Notes under the pieces: generated by a model
What the model was told of the DNA's origin: nothing
Databases searched by the model: none
Seen by the model: the letters and a program-made list of their open reading frames with translations, nothing else
Shown here: positions 8,520 to 18,888 of the stretch, piece by piece
How positions within the stretch are numbered: the first letter of the stretch is position 1
Layout of the letters: each line of letters opens with the position of its first letter
From: CAVOKN01 sp963696505
Lineage (GTDB): Bacteria; Pseudomonadota; Gammaproteobacteria; Burkholderiales; Rhodocyclaceae
Assembly: GCA_963696505.1 (NCBI GenBank)
Contig: CAVOKN010000030.1
Span: 62,001-126,000 of the forward strand
Direction: 5' to 3'
Length of the DNA stretch: 64,000 bases
Translations under genes and position numbers: made by a program

Positions 8520-9515
8520 ATGCCGCGCACCGACCAGATGCAGCAATGGCTGCATGGGCTTTTTCCCGACCGCGTCTTCGAGATCGCCCCGGCGTCCAGC
8601 GACGCCAGCTTCCGCCGCTATTTCCGGCTCGCCTTCGACGACGGCTCGACGCGCGTCGTGATGGATGCACCGCCGGCCCACGAGGACTGCCGCCCCTTCG
8701 TCAAGGTCGCCGCGCTGCTCGCCGAGGCCGGCGTCCACGCCCCCCGAGTCCTGGCGCAGGATCTGGAGCAGGGCTTCCTGCTGCTCGACGACCTGGGCCG
8801 CCAGACCTATCTGGATGTCATCAACGATGACAACGCCGACGCCCTGTTCCGCGACGCCGTCGCCAGCCTCATCGCCTGGCAGACGTCGAGCCGCGAAGGT
8901 GTGCTGCCGCCCTACGACGCCGCCCTGCTGCGGCGCGAGCTGGACCTCTTTCCCGACTGGTACGTCGCGCGCCATCTGGGCATCGAGCTGACGCCCTCGC
9001 AAAGTCAGGTGCTGGAGCACGCCTACGCTCTGATCATCGAAAACAACCTGGCGCAGCCGCGGGTGTTCGTGCATCGCGACTACATGCCGCGCAACCTGAT
9101 GGTGGCCACACCCAACCCCGGCGTGATCGACTTCCAGGACGCCGTCATGGGCCCCATCAGCTACGACGTAGTCTCGCTGTTCCGCGACGCCTTCGTCTCC
9201 TGGGACGAGGCGCGGGTGCTGGACTGGACCATCCGCTACTGGGAGCAGGCCAGGCGTGCCGGGCTGCCGGTGAATCGGGACTTTGGCGCCTTCTACCGCG
9301 ACTTCGAATGGATGGGGCTGCAGCGCCACCTCAAGGTGCTGGGCATCTTCGCCCGCATCAACTACCGCGACGGCAAGCCCCACTACCTCAAGGACACGCC
9401 GCGCTTCGTCGGCTACGTGCGCGAGGTCGCATCGCGCTACCGCGAATTCGGGCCGCTGCTGAAACTGTTCGACGAACTGGAAGCGCGCACGCCGCAGATC
9501 GGCTACACGTTCTGA
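8520..9515 (+). CDS. amgK: N-acetylmuramate/N-acetylglucosamine anomeric kinase AmgK
   Basis: 331 residues with the aminoglycoside-phosphotransferase fold: FVHRDYMPRNLMV is the catalytic HxDxxxxN loop and VIDFQDAVMGPISYDV the metal-binding segment. The context decides the name: the next gene is a MurU-like nucleotidyltransferase 4 bp downstream, and lptD is divergent, the same arrangement as in pseudomonads, where AmgK phosphorylates recycled MurNAc at C1. This feeds the fosfomycin-bypassing peptidoglycan recycling route. A -10-like TAGAAT lies at 8478-8483; no convincing ribosome-binding site precedes the ATG. Confidence 0.9.
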   Translation: MPRTDQMQQWLHGLFPDRVFEIAPASSDASFRRYFRLAFDDGSTRVVMDAPPAHEDCRPFVKVAALLAEAGVHAPRVLAQDLEQGFLLLDDLGRQTYLDVINDDNADALFRDAVASLIAWQTSSREGVLPPYDAALLRRELDLFPDWYVARHLGIELTPSQSQVLEHAYALIIENNLAQPRVFVHRDYMPRNLMVATPNPGVIDFQDAVMGPISYDVVSLFRDAFVSWDEARVLDWTIRYWEQARRAGLPVNRDFGAFYRDFEWMGLQRHLKVLGIFARINYRDGKPHYLKDTPRFVGYVREVASRYREFGPLLKLFDELEARTPQIGYTF

Positions 9516-9519
9516 TGCC

Positions 9520-10216
9520 ATGAAGGCAATGATCCTGGCCGCCGGACGCGGCGAGCGCATGCGGCCGCTGACCGACACCATGCCCAAGCCCCTGCTCCGC
9601 GCGGGAGGCAAGCCGCTGATCGTGTGGCAAATCGAGCGCCTGGTGGCGGCGGGCATCCCCGAGATCGTCATCAACCACGCCCATCTCGGCGAGCAGATCG
9701 AGGCGGCGCTGGGTGACGGCGCCGCCTCCGGCAGCCCGCCTGCGCTACTCACCGGAGCCGCCGGGCGCGCTGGGCACCGCCGGCGGCATCGCACAGGCGC
9801 TGCCGCTGCTGGGCTTCGCGCCGTTCGTCGTGGTCAATGGCGACATCTGGTGCGACTACGACTACAGTCAGGCGGCGGAGATCGCCGGCCAACTCGCCAG
9901 CCGCGGCAAGCTGGCCCATCTGGTGTTGGTGGCCAACCCGCCGCACCACGCAGAAGGCGACTTCGCGCTCAACTTCGGCGAGGTCGCGAGTGCCGGTGCG
10001 CGGAAGCTGACTTTCGCCGGCATCGGCATCTACCAGCGATCGCTGTTCGCCGGCCTCCAGGCCGGCACGCCGGCGGAACTTGCGCCCATGCTGCGCAGCG
10101 CGATGGACGCCGGCCAGGTGGCGGGCGAATACCACTACGGCCGCTGGACCGACGTGGGAACGCCCGAGCGACTGGCCGCGCTCGACGCCGACTTGTCGCG
10201 GGAGCTCGGGACTTGA
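9520..10216 (+). CDS. murU: N-acetylmuramate alpha-1-phosphate uridylyltransferase MurU, with a +1 frameshift near 9720-9738
   Basis: Converts MurNAc-1-phosphate and UTP to UDP-MurNAc in the AmgK/MurU cell-wall recycling pathway. The N-terminus MKAMILAAGRGERMRPLTDT holds the GxGxRxxPLT nucleotide-binding signature. The frame breaks after about residue 67 (GDGA) and resumes one base later as LRYSPEPPGALGTAGGI, then VVVNGDIWCDYDY and WTDVGTPERLAALD at the C-terminus. Total length is 232 codons plus one base; an extra c in the gcccgcc run near 9735 would explain it. All family motifs are otherwise intact. Confidence 0.88.
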
Positions 10217-10243
10217 GGCCCCAAGGGCGGCAGGCGGCGCGGC

Positions 10244-10249
10244 TATAAT
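10244..10249 (+). promoter_or_regulatory. Probable -10 element for pepP
   Basis: Perfect TATAAT, 27 bp before the TTG start of pepP, in otherwise GC-rich sequence. No well-spaced -35 hexamer is visible, so sigma-70 recognition is only probable. Confidence 0.45.
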
Positions 10250-10275
10250 CGTCGCTCCGTCCGCCGGAGCCCGCC

Positions 10276-11583
10276 TTGGACTACAGCCCCTACGCCGCCC
10301 GCCGCGCCCGCCTGCTGGAGAGGATGGGCGCCGGCATCGCGGTGATTCCCGCCGCCGCCGAGCGGGTGCGCAACCGCGACACCCACTACCCCTACCGCTT
10401 CGACAGCTATTTCTACTACCTCACCGGCTTCGCCGAGCCCGACGCCGCGCTGGTGCTGGTGGGCGGAGACAAACCCCGGACGCTGCTCTTCTGCCGCGAC
10501 CGGGACCCGGAGCGCGAGATCTGGGACGGTTTCCGCCACGGTCCGCTGGCGGCGCGGGAGCAGTTCGGTTTCGACGCGGCCTTTGCCGGCGACCTGTTCG
10601 ACACCCAGTTCGACGAGTTGCTGGCCAACCAGCCGGCGCTCTACTACTCCGTCGGCTACGACGCCGCCTGGGACGAACGCATGATCGCGGCGCTGAACCG
10701 GGTACGCGCCATGAGCCGCGCCGGCATGCGCGCCCCGGCCAGCATCGTGGACGTGCGCACCCTGATCGACGAGTTGCGCCTGCTCAAGGACGGGCACGAA
10801 CTCGCCGCCATGCGCCGTGCCGCCGACATCTCCGCCGCCGCCCACCGCCGCGCGATGCGCGCCGCGGCGCCCGGACGCAACGAGTTCGAGATCGAGGCCG
10901 AACTGCTGCACGAATTCCGCCGCCACGGCGCGCAGGCGCCGGCCTATACGGCCATCGTCGCCGGCGGCGCCAACGCCTGCATCCTCCATTACGTCAACAA
11001 CAACCGCCCTCTGGGCGATGGCGATCTGCTGCTGATCGACGCCGGATGCGAGTTCGACGGCTATGCCGCGGACATCACCCGCAGCTTCCCGGTGAACGGC
11101 CGCTACACGCCGGCGCAGCGCGACGTATACCAAATGGTGCTGGCGGCGCAGGCGGCGGCGATCGCCGCGGTGCGCCCCGGCAATGCCTGGGACGCGCCGC
11201 ACCAGGCAGCGCTCAGAGTCCTCGCCCAAGGCATGATCGATCTCGACCTGGTGAGCGGCAGCGTGGACGCGGTGATCGAATCGGGGAGCTACAAGCGTTT
11301 CTACATGCACCGTACCGGGCACTGGCTGGGGCTCGATGTCCATGACGCCGGCGAGTACAAGCTGGATGGGCAATGGCGTGCGCTCGCCGCCGGCAACACC
11401 CTCACCGTCGAGCCGGGCTGCTACATCCGCCCCGACGAGCGCGTGCCGCAGGCGCTGTGGAACATCGGCATCCGCATCGAGGACGACGTGCTGGTGACGC
11501 TGGCCGGCTGCGACGTGCTCACCGCCGCCGCCCCCAAGACGGTGGCGGAAATCGAGGACTGGATGGCGAACCGTGGCAATTGA
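10276..11583 (+). CDS. pepP: Xaa-Pro aminopeptidase
   Basis: 435 residues. Cytosolic dimetal aminopeptidase P removing N-terminal residues before proline. An AMP_N domain (about 1-130) precedes the pita-bread catalytic domain with all metal ligands visible: LLIDAGCEFDGYAADITRSF (two Asp), HRTGHWLGLDVHD (His), LTVEPGCYI (Glu) and IRIEDDVLV (Glu). The start is TTG at 10276, which gives the usual N-terminus DYSPYAARRARLLERM and follows the TATAAT at 10244; no ATG or GTG fits. It overlaps the next gene by 11 nt, as pepP-ubiH do in many proteobacteria. Confidence 0.95.
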   Translation: MDYSPYAARRARLLERMGAGIAVIPAAAERVRNRDTHYPYRFDSYFYYLTGFAEPDAALVLVGGDKPRTLLFCRDRDPEREIWDGFRHGPLAAREQFGFDAAFAGDLFDTQFDELLANQPALYYSVGYDAAWDERMIAALNRVRAMSRAGMRAPASIVDVRTLIDELRLLKDGHELAAMRRAADISAAAHRRAMRAAAPGRNEFEIEAELLHEFRRHGAQAPAYTAIVAGGANACILHYVNNNRPLGDGDLLLIDAGCEFDGYAADITRSFPVNGRYTPAQRDVYQMVLAAQAAAIAAVRPGNAWDAPHQAALRVLAQGMIDLDLVSGSVDAVIESGSYKRFYMHRTGHWLGLDVHDAGEYKLDGQWRALAAGNTLTVEPGCYIRPDERVPQALWNIGIRIEDDVLVTLAGCDVLTAAAPKTVAEIEDWMANRGN

Positions 11584-12721
11584 AGACATCGTCATCGTCG
11601 GCGCCGGGCCGGTGGGCATGGCGCTGGCCGCAGCGCTGGCGCGCTGGGGCATGAAGCCGCGGCTGATCGACGCGCGGGAGCGCGGCGCCGCCCAGCGCGA
11701 CCCGCGGGTGCTGGCCCTGTCTTACGGCTCGCGCCAGATCCTGCAGCGCCTCGGCGCCTGGGAGCGGCTGCACGCCACCCCCATAGCGACCATCCACGTG
11801 TCGCAGCAGGGCGGCTTCGGTCGCACCCTGATCCACGCCGCCGACCACCAACTGCCGGCCCTGGGCTACGTCGTCGCCGCCGGGGAACTGGCGGCAGCCT
11901 TGGCGGAAACGCTGGCGGCCGCCGGCATCGAGCCCGAGTTCGCGACCAAGGTGGAGAACGTTGCCCCGGGCCGCGACGACGCCATAGTCAGTGTCTGCGC
12001 ACCGGCAGGGGACACCCGCATCGCTGCGCGGCTGGTGGCACACGCGGAGGGCGCCGCGCACGGCAAGACGGATGTCGTGGAGCGCAACTACGGCCAGCAG
12101 GCGGTGATCTGTGTGGCGCGCACAACGGAGCCCTTCGCCGCCACCGCCTGGGAGCGCTTCACGCCGGAAGGACCGCTGGCCCTGCTGCCCCACCAGGGCG
12201 GTTATGCAGTTGTTCTCACTGCGACCGACGTCGGGGCTGCCGAACTGGCGAAGCTCGACGACGACGCCTTCCGTGCCGCCCTCCAGTCGCGCCTGGGAGA
12301 GCGTCTGCATGTCGCGAGCGTCGGGCCGCGCAGCGTCTTTCCCCTTGCCCTGCGCCTTCGCCGCGACCCGACGGCGGCGCGCTGCGTCTGGGTCGGCAAC
12401 GCCGCGCAGACCCTGCACCCGGTGGCCGGACAGGGTTTCAACCTCGCATTGCGCGACCTGTGGACCCTGGCGGAACTGCTGCGCGATCGCGGGCCGCTCG
12501 ATCCGGGCGATCCCGAGCTGCTGCGGCGCTACCGCGCGGCGCGGCTGGTGGATAGAGGCGCCACCATCGGCTTCACCGACGGTCTGATCCGCGTCTTCGG
12601 CAGCGGCAACCCGCTGCTTTCCGGGCTGCGGGGCGCCAGCCTCGCGCTGCTCGACATCCTGCCGCCGGCGCGAGGTTTCGTCGCCAAACGCATGATTTTC
12701 GGCGCCCGCGCGTGGCCATAA
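11573..12721 (+). CDS. UbiH/UbiF/VisC/COQ6-family FAD-dependent hydroxylase
   Basis: 382 residues. FAD monooxygenase of the ubiquinone-ring hydroxylase family: VIVGAGPVGMALAAAL (Rossmann dinucleotide site, residues 7-22), DPRVLALSYGS (family segment) and VWVGNAAQTLHPVAGQGFNL (second FAD motif, with the ALRD signature following). It starts with GTG inside the end of pepP, implying cotranscription. Which ring position it hydroxylates (UbiH, UbiI, UbiF or UbiL type) cannot be read from the sequence; the pepP neighbour favours the UbiH role. Confidence 0.9.
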   Translation: MAIEDIVIVGAGPVGMALAAALARWGMKPRLIDARERGAAQRDPRVLALSYGSRQILQRLGAWERLHATPIATIHVSQQGGFGRTLIHAADHQLPALGYVVAAGELAAALAETLAAAGIEPEFATKVENVAPGRDDAIVSVCAPAGDTRIAARLVAHAEGAAHGKTDVVERNYGQQAVICVARTTEPFAATAWERFTPEGPLALLPHQGGYAVVLTATDVGAAELAKLDDDAFRAALQSRLGERLHVASVGPRSVFPLALRLRRDPTAARCVWVGNAAQTLHPVAGQGFNLALRDLWTLAELLRDRGPLDPGDPELLRRYRAARLVDRGATIGFTDGLIRVFGSGNPLLSGLRGASLALLDILPPARGFVAKRMIFGARAWP

Positions 12722-12775
12722 CCGGACACCCGGCGCGCCAGAGATTTTTTTGAGCGTCCGAAGCCGCGCTTTGAT

Positions 12776-12781
12776 TAGAAT
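12776..12781 (+). promoter_or_regulatory. Possible -10 element of the dusB-fis operon
   Basis: TAGAAT followed by a GC-rich discriminator (agcgcgctcccc). A TTGAGC at 12750-12755 is 20 bp upstream, wider than ideal. GC-rich discriminators are typical of stringently controlled promoters such as that of fis in E. coli; the match here is suggestive only. Confidence 0.35.
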
Positions 12782-12822
12782 AGCGCGCTCCCCACCGCCC
12801 GCGTCGCCGTCCACAACAAGCC

Positions 12823-13839
12823 ATGCAATTCGCCGGCTTCACGCTCCGGAATAATCTGTTCGTCGCGCCCATGGCTGGCGTCACCGACCGACCCTTCCGG
12901 CAACTTTGCAAGAAACTGGGCGCAGGACTGGCCGTGTCGGAGATGGTCACCTCCAACTCGCTGCTCTACGGCAGCGAAAAGACCAGGCGCCGCGCCAACC
13001 ACCAGGGCGAGACGCAGCCGGTGTCGGTGCAGATCGCCGGCGCCGATCCGCGGATGATGGCTCAGGCCGCGCATTACAACGCGCAGCAGGGCGCCCAGAT
13101 CATCGACATCAACATGGGCTGTCCGGCGAAGAAAGTGTGCAACGTCATGGCCGGCTCCGCCCTGATGCAGGACGAGGCCCTGGTCGGCCGCATCCTCGAC
13201 GCAGTGGTGGGCGCGGTGGATGTGCCGGTGACGCTGAAGATGCGCACCGGCTGGGACCGCAGCCATCGCAACGCGCTGCGGGTGGCGCGCATCGCCGAGG
13301 ACGCTGGCATCCGGGCGCTGGCGATACACGGCCGCACCCGCGCCTGCCAGTACCACGGCGAGGCGGAGTACGAAACCATCGCCCAGGTCAAGGCAGCGGT
13401 GCGCATCCCGGTGATCGCCAACGGCGACATAGCCTCGCCGCAAAAGGCCAAGCAGGTGCTCGATGCCACCGGCGCCGACGGCGTCATGATCGGCCGCGCT
13501 GCCCAGGGGCGTCCCTGGATCTTCCGCGAGATCGAGCACTATCTCGCCAGCGGCGAGCTGCTGCCGCCGCCCCTGGTGAGCGAGATCCACGCCGTGCTGC
13601 GCGAGCATCTTGACGACCTCTACACCTTCTATGGCCGCGATACCGGCGTGCGCATCGCCCGCAAGCACATCGCCTGGTACACCCGCGGCTTGTCCGGCTC
13701 CGCCGCCTTCCGCCACGCCATGAACCAGTTGCAGCGCGTGGAGGAGCAGATGGCAGTCACCGACCGCTTCTTCATCGGCCAGGCAAGGCTGGACGAGCGG
13801 CTGCGGTATGCGGAGGAACCGGAGGACCTGGCGGCATGA
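12823..13839 (+). CDS. dusB: tRNA-dihydrouridine synthase B
   Basis: 338 residues. FMN enzyme reducing uridine in the tRNA D-loop. TIM-barrel motifs: APMAGVTDRPFRQLCKKLGA, VSEMVTSN, the catalytic-Cys loop INMGCPAKKVCN, LKMRTGW, IPVIANGDI and GADGVMIGRAAQGRPW. It precedes fis as in most gamma- and betaproteobacteria. Its stop codon overlaps the ATG of a 64-codon frame made of REP-like repeats (ATGA at 13836-13839), so the usual tight dusB-fis junction is expanded by 188 bp. Confidence 0.96.
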   Translation: MQFAGFTLRNNLFVAPMAGVTDRPFRQLCKKLGAGLAVSEMVTSNSLLYGSEKTRRRANHQGETQPVSVQIAGADPRMMAQAAHYNAQQGAQIIDINMGCPAKKVCNVMAGSALMQDEALVGRILDAVVGAVDVPVTLKMRTGWDRSHRNALRVARIAEDAGIRALAIHGRTRACQYHGEAEYETIAQVKAAVRIPVIANGDIASPQKAKQVLDATGADGVMIGRAAQGRPWIFREIEHYLASGELLPPPLVSEIHAVLREHLDDLYTFYGRDTGVRIARKHIAWYTRGLSGSAAFRHAMNQLQRVEEQMAVTDRFFIGQARLDERLRYAEEPEDLAA

Positions 13840-13860
13840 GACGACTTCGATCGCCGCTCG

Positions 13861-13994
13861 CCCTCACCCCCAACCCCTCTCCCGCTGGCGCGGGAGAGGG
13901 GAGCTTCTTCGGCGAGCATGCGCTTGTCTTGGCGCGACCCTCGTCTGCCCTCACCCCCAACCCCTCTCCCGCTGGCGCGGGAGAGGGGAGCTTC
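13861..13994 (+). repeat. Two 47-bp REP-like hairpin repeats inside a 64-codon frame joining dusB and fis
   Basis: Copies at 13861-13907 and 13948-13994 are identical over 47 bp and spaced by 87 bp, a multiple of three. Each contains a perfect 12-bp hairpin, CCCCTCTCCCGC and its complement around a TGGC loop. The enclosing frame 13836-14030 reads ALTPNPSPAGAGEGSF twice, starts in an ATGA overlap with dusB and ends in an ATGA overlap with fis. Such REP-type elements are normally extragenic; the peptide is probably an accidental product, but the frame is preserved. Confidence 0.88.
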
Positions 13995-14026
13995 GCGCGC
14001 GCCTGCGGCGCGGAAATGAGGTGGGG

Positions 14027-14260
14027 ATGACTCGCAGCGACATCTCGGAATGCGTGCGGCGCAACCTGGACCGCTATTTCCTCGATCTGGACGGCGAGAA
14101 GCCCTGCGCCATCTATGACATGGTGCTGGCGCAGGTGGAGCGCCCGATGCTCGAGGTGGTGATGCGCGAAGCCAACGGCAACCAGACCGTCGCCGCCGGG
14201 CTGCTCGGCATCAACCGCAACACGCTGCGGCGCAAACTCCAGGAACACCAATTGATCTGA
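14027..14260 (+). CDS. fis: DNA-binding protein Fis
   Basis: 77 residues; nucleoid-associated factor for inversion and rRNA-promoter activation. The C-terminal helix-turn-helix ANGNQTVAAGLLGINRNTLR (about residues 48-67) is near-identical to the family. The E. coli N-terminal arm is replaced by a short one, as is usual in betaproteobacteria. The ATG at 14027 overlaps the stop of the REP-derived frame, which may maintain translational coupling with dusB across the repeats. Confidence 0.95.
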   Translation: MTRSDISECVRRNLDRYFLDLDGEKPCAIYDMVLAQVERPMLEVVMREANGNQTVAAGLLGINRNTLRRKLQEHQLI

Positions 14261-14324
14261 CCCCCGGTAACGCTGGCGCGCAGCAGGAACCCGCCGCGCA
14301 CCGCCCTGTTGGAATCTCCGAGCC

Positions 14325-15893
<1,569 letters not shown>

Positions 15894-15919
15894 GCAAACG
15901 CCTACCGGAGCACGCACCC

Positions 15920-16510
15920 ATGAATTTACTCGCCGCCGTCCGGGCAGCCAGCCGCATCCTGTTCCCGATCGCCCTGGCTGCTTCTGCGTCTGGCGCCCGC
16001 GCCGAGTACTGCGACTGGGGATGGCAGTGGCTGGCAAACTCCTGCGACGGTGCCGTCAAGGCGTACAAGGGCGGCAGCTACGATCTGTACCTGACCGGTT
16101 ATGCCTACCATGGGCGGGGCACCTACAACGACGAATCCCTAGCGGATCAGAACGAGCAGGCCTGGGGCGCCGGCATCGGCCGCACCCACATCGACGACCG
16201 CAACAACTCCCATGGCATCTACTTCATGGGATTCCAGGACTCCCACTACAAGCCGGAGTGGATGCTCGGCTATGGCTGGCTGGCGCGCTGGGCGCTGGCC
16301 GAGAATTTCAACGTGGGAATCGGCGTCACCGCGGGCCTCACCACGCGCACCGACTACTGCGATTACCTGTGCCCGATTCCCTACATCTTTCCCCTCGGCT
16401 CGCTGGAGTATCGAAAGGTGGCGCTGATGGCCACCTACGTGCCCAAGCTTCCGGGTGAAGAGGGCAACGGCGACATACTGTTCCTGTTCGGCAAGATCTC
16501 TTTCGACTGA
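15920..16510 (+). CDS. pagP: Lipid A palmitoyltransferase PagP
   Basis: 196 residues. Outer-membrane eight-stranded barrel that moves palmitate from phospholipid to lipid A, raising resistance to cationic peptides. A signal peptide ending near ASASGARA is followed by the catalytic region: His in GYAYHGRGTYND and Asp-Ser in GFQDSHYKPE, matching the family's His/Asp/Ser set. The ATG at 15920 is preceded by GGAG at 15907. It sits between purH and purD, unrelated in function but co-directional. Naming as PagP is by the conserved motifs and the barrel-type sequence; length fits. Confidence 0.88.
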   Translation: MNLLAAVRAASRILFPIALAASASGARAEYCDWGWQWLANSCDGAVKAYKGGSYDLYLTGYAYHGRGTYNDESLADQNEQAWGAGIGRTHIDDRNNSHGIYFMGFQDSHYKPEWMLGYGWLARWALAENFNVGIGVTAGLTTRTDYCDYLCPIPYIFPLGSLEYRKVALMATYVPKLPGEEGNGDILFLFGKISFD

Positions 16511-16520
16511 CGCGTTCGCG

Positions 16521-17798
16521 ATGAAGCTACTTGTGATCGGCGCCGGCGGCCGCGAACATGCCCTGGCCTGGCGCTTGGCCCAGAGCCCGCGGGTGCAGAA
16601 AGTCTATGTGGCACCGGGCAATGCCGGCACCGCGCGGGAGCCGGGGCTGTCGAACCTGGCGATCACCGACATCGAGGCACTGGCCGACTTCGCGCAGCGC
16701 GAGCAGATACAGCTCACCGTGGTCGGGCCCGAGGCGCCGCTCGCCGCAGGAGTGGTGAACGTGTTCCTGGCCCGGGGCTTGCCGATCTTCGGCCCGACGC
16801 GCGAGGCGGCGCAACTGGAAAGCTCCAAGGATTTTGCCAAGCGCTTCCTCGAACGGCACCGCATTCCCACGGCACAGTTCCAGACCTTCTCGGACGCAGC
16901 CCAGGCCCACGCCTATATCGACGCCCAGGGTGCGCCCATTGTCGTCAAGGCCGACGGCCTGGCTGCCGGCAAGGGCGTGGTGGTCGCGACAACGCTCGCC
17001 GAGGCCCACGCGGCGGTGGACGCCATGCTGGTGGACAACCGCATGGGCGACGCCGGCGCGCGGGTGGTGGTCGAGGAGTTCCTCGAAGGCGAGGAGGCAA
17101 GCTTCATCTGCCTGTGCGACGGCGGCCACGCCCTGCCGCTGGCCACCAGCCAGGATCACAAGCGTCTCAAGGACGGCGACCGCGGCCCCAATACCGGTGG
17201 CATGGGCGCCTACTCGCCGGCGCCGGTGGTGACGCCGGCGATCCACGCCCGCGTCATGCGCGAGGTGATCCAGCCGACGCTCGCCGGCATGACCCAGGAG
17301 GGCATACCCTACACCGGCTTCCTCTATGCCGGGCTGATGATCGACCCGGCCGGCGGCGTCAAGGTGCTGGAGTACAACTGCCGCATGGGGGACCCGGAAA
17401 CGCAGCCGATCATGCTGCGCCTCAAGAGCGACCTGCTCGACCTGCTGGACGCCGCGCTGGCGCGCCGGCTCGACGAGGTGCAACCGGACTGGGACCGGCG
17501 CTGCGCCCTGGGCGTGGTGCTCGCCGCCGCGGGCTATCCCGACTCGCCGCGCAAGGGCGACGCGGTCTCGGGGCTGCCGAAGCCGGAGCCCGACTGCCAC
17601 GTGTTTCACGCCGGAACCGCCGAAAAGGATGGCCGCGTCCTGGTGAGCGGCGGGCGGGTGCTGTGCGTGACCGCGCTGGGCGACACGGTGAAGATCGCGC
17701 AGAAGCGCGCCTACGACGCCTGCGACCAGATTCGCTTCGACGGCATGCAGATGCGGCGCGACATCGGCTATCGCGCCGTCGCGCCGCGCAAGGGCTGA
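16521..17798 (+). CDS. purD: Phosphoribosylamine-glycine ligase
   Basis: 425 residues; second step of purine synthesis (GAR synthetase, ATP-grasp). Motifs: KLLVIGAGGREHALAWRL at the N-terminus, VVKADGLAAGKGVVVA (ATP-binding), QDHKRLKDGDRGPNTGGMGA (family signature) and EYNCRMGDPETQ (metal-binding). It begins 10 bp after pagP and lies with purH in the same co-directional block. Confidence 0.97.
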   Translation: MKLLVIGAGGREHALAWRLAQSPRVQKVYVAPGNAGTAREPGLSNLAITDIEALADFAQREQIQLTVVGPEAPLAAGVVNVFLARGLPIFGPTREAAQLESSKDFAKRFLERHRIPTAQFQTFSDAAQAHAYIDAQGAPIVVKADGLAAGKGVVVATTLAEAHAAVDAMLVDNRMGDAGARVVVEEFLEGEEASFICLCDGGHALPLATSQDHKRLKDGDRGPNTGGMGAYSPAPVVTPAIHARVMREVIQPTLAGMTQEGIPYTGFLYAGLMIDPAGGVKVLEYNCRMGDPETQPIMLRLKSDLLDLLDAALARRLDEVQPDWDRRCALGVVLAAAGYPDSPRKGDAVSGLPKPEPDCHVFHAGTAEKDGRVLVSGGRVLCVTALGDTVKIAQKRAYDACDQIRFDGMQMRRDIGYRAVAPRKG

Positions 17799-17906
17799 GC
17801 ATTCCTTGCGGTCCGCGAAGATCGCGAAGCACCCAGGCCGTCGCAAGGCCCCGCAAGCGCTTGAGCCGACCTACCAACCTGTGAGCCTCGGGGCAAGGAT
17901 TTCTCG

Positions 17907-18809
17907 ATGAGCATCGATTCAGCGGCAGTCAAGACCTACCTGATCGACCTCCAGTCGCGCATCATTGCCGCTCTGGAGCGCTTCGACGGCAGATCGTTTC
18001 GCACCGACAGTTGGGACCGGCCCGGGGGCGGGGGCGGCATCTCGCGCCTGATCGAGGAGGGCGACTTCTTCGAGCGCGGCGGCTGCAACTTTTCCCACGT
18101 GTTCGGCGAAGGCCTGCCAGCTTCGGCAACTGCGGCACGCCCCGAACTGGCGGGCCGCGGCTTCGAAGCCATGGGGGTTTCCCTCGTCGTGCATCCGCGC
18201 AACCCCTACTGCCCCACGGCACACATGAACGTGCGGCTGTTCGTCGCGCGCAAGGCGGGCAGCGAAGATGTGTGGTGGTTCGGCGGTGGCATGGATCTGA
18301 CGCCCTACTATCCCTTCGACGACGACGCGCGCCACTTCCATGCCACCTGCAAGAAGGCGCTGGCGCCCTTCGGCGACGAGTTGCATCCGCGCTTCAAGGC
18401 GTGGTGCGACCGCTACTTCTTTCTCAAGCACCGCAACGAGCCGCGCGGTGTCGGCGGCGTCTTCTACGACGATCTGAACGAGGGTGGCTTCGAGCGCTGC
18501 TTCGGGCTCACGCGCAGCGTCGGCGACAGCTTCCTCGACGCCTACCTGCCCATCGTCGAGCGCCGCCGCGATCTGCCCTACGGCGAGCGCGAGCGCGACT
18601 TCCAGGCCTACCGCCGCGGGCGCTATGTCGAGTTCAACCTCGTGTTCGACCGCGGCACGCTGTTCGGCCTGCAATCGGGCGGGCGCACCGAGTCGATCCT
18701 GATGTCGCTGCCGCCGATCGTGAAATGGCGCTACGACTGGCACCCCGAGCCGGGAAGCCCCGAGGAGCGGCTGTACCGCGACTTCCTGGTGGCGAAGGAC
18801 TGGGTGTAG
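17907..18809 (+). CDS. hemF: Oxygen-dependent coproporphyrinogen III oxidase
   Basis: 300 residues; aerobic conversion of coproporphyrinogen III to protoporphyrinogen IX. Family signatures: ERGGCNFSHVFGEGLP, VVHPRNPYCPTAHMNVRLF, DLTPYYPFDDDARHFH and GRYVEFNLVFDRGTLFGLQ followed by GGRTESILMSLPP. Its presence indicates that the organism respires with oxygen at least part of the time. It converges on hemY with a hairpin repeat in the gap. Confidence 0.97.
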   Translation: MSIDSAAVKTYLIDLQSRIIAALERFDGRSFRTDSWDRPGGGGGISRLIEEGDFFERGGCNFSHVFGEGLPASATAARPELAGRGFEAMGVSLVVHPRNPYCPTAHMNVRLFVARKAGSEDVWWFGGGMDLTPYYPFDDDARHFHATCKKALAPFGDELHPRFKAWCDRYFFLKHRNEPRGVGGVFYDDLNEGGFERCFGLTRSVGDSFLDAYLPIVERRRDLPYGERERDFQAYRRGRYVEFNLVFDRGTLFGLQSGGRTESILMSLPPIVKWRYDWHPEPGSPEERLYRDFLVAKDWV

Positions 18810-18814
18810 CCATT

Positions 18815-18839
18815 CGGTGCGCATGGCGCACCCCACGCC
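18815..18839 (+). repeat. Short dispersed hairpin repeat between convergent hemF and hemY
   Basis: GGTGCGC-ATG-GCGCACC forms a 7-bp stem (18816-18832) followed by CCACGCC. A near-identical element is at 32765-32789, also in a gap between convergent genes. It may act as a transcription terminator or REP-like element; there is no T-tract. Confidence 0.6.
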
Positions 18840-18888
18840 AGATCGATACGGAATCCGGCAGGGTTTGCAGTGCGCAGCGCTCCCGGTC

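Noticed and set aside
6696..9794. A 1032-residue minus-strand frame spanning amgK and lptD
   Set aside because: Only the segment near 8100-8396 (the LptD signal and linker) is real; the rest is a shadow of amgK and of lptD in another frame.
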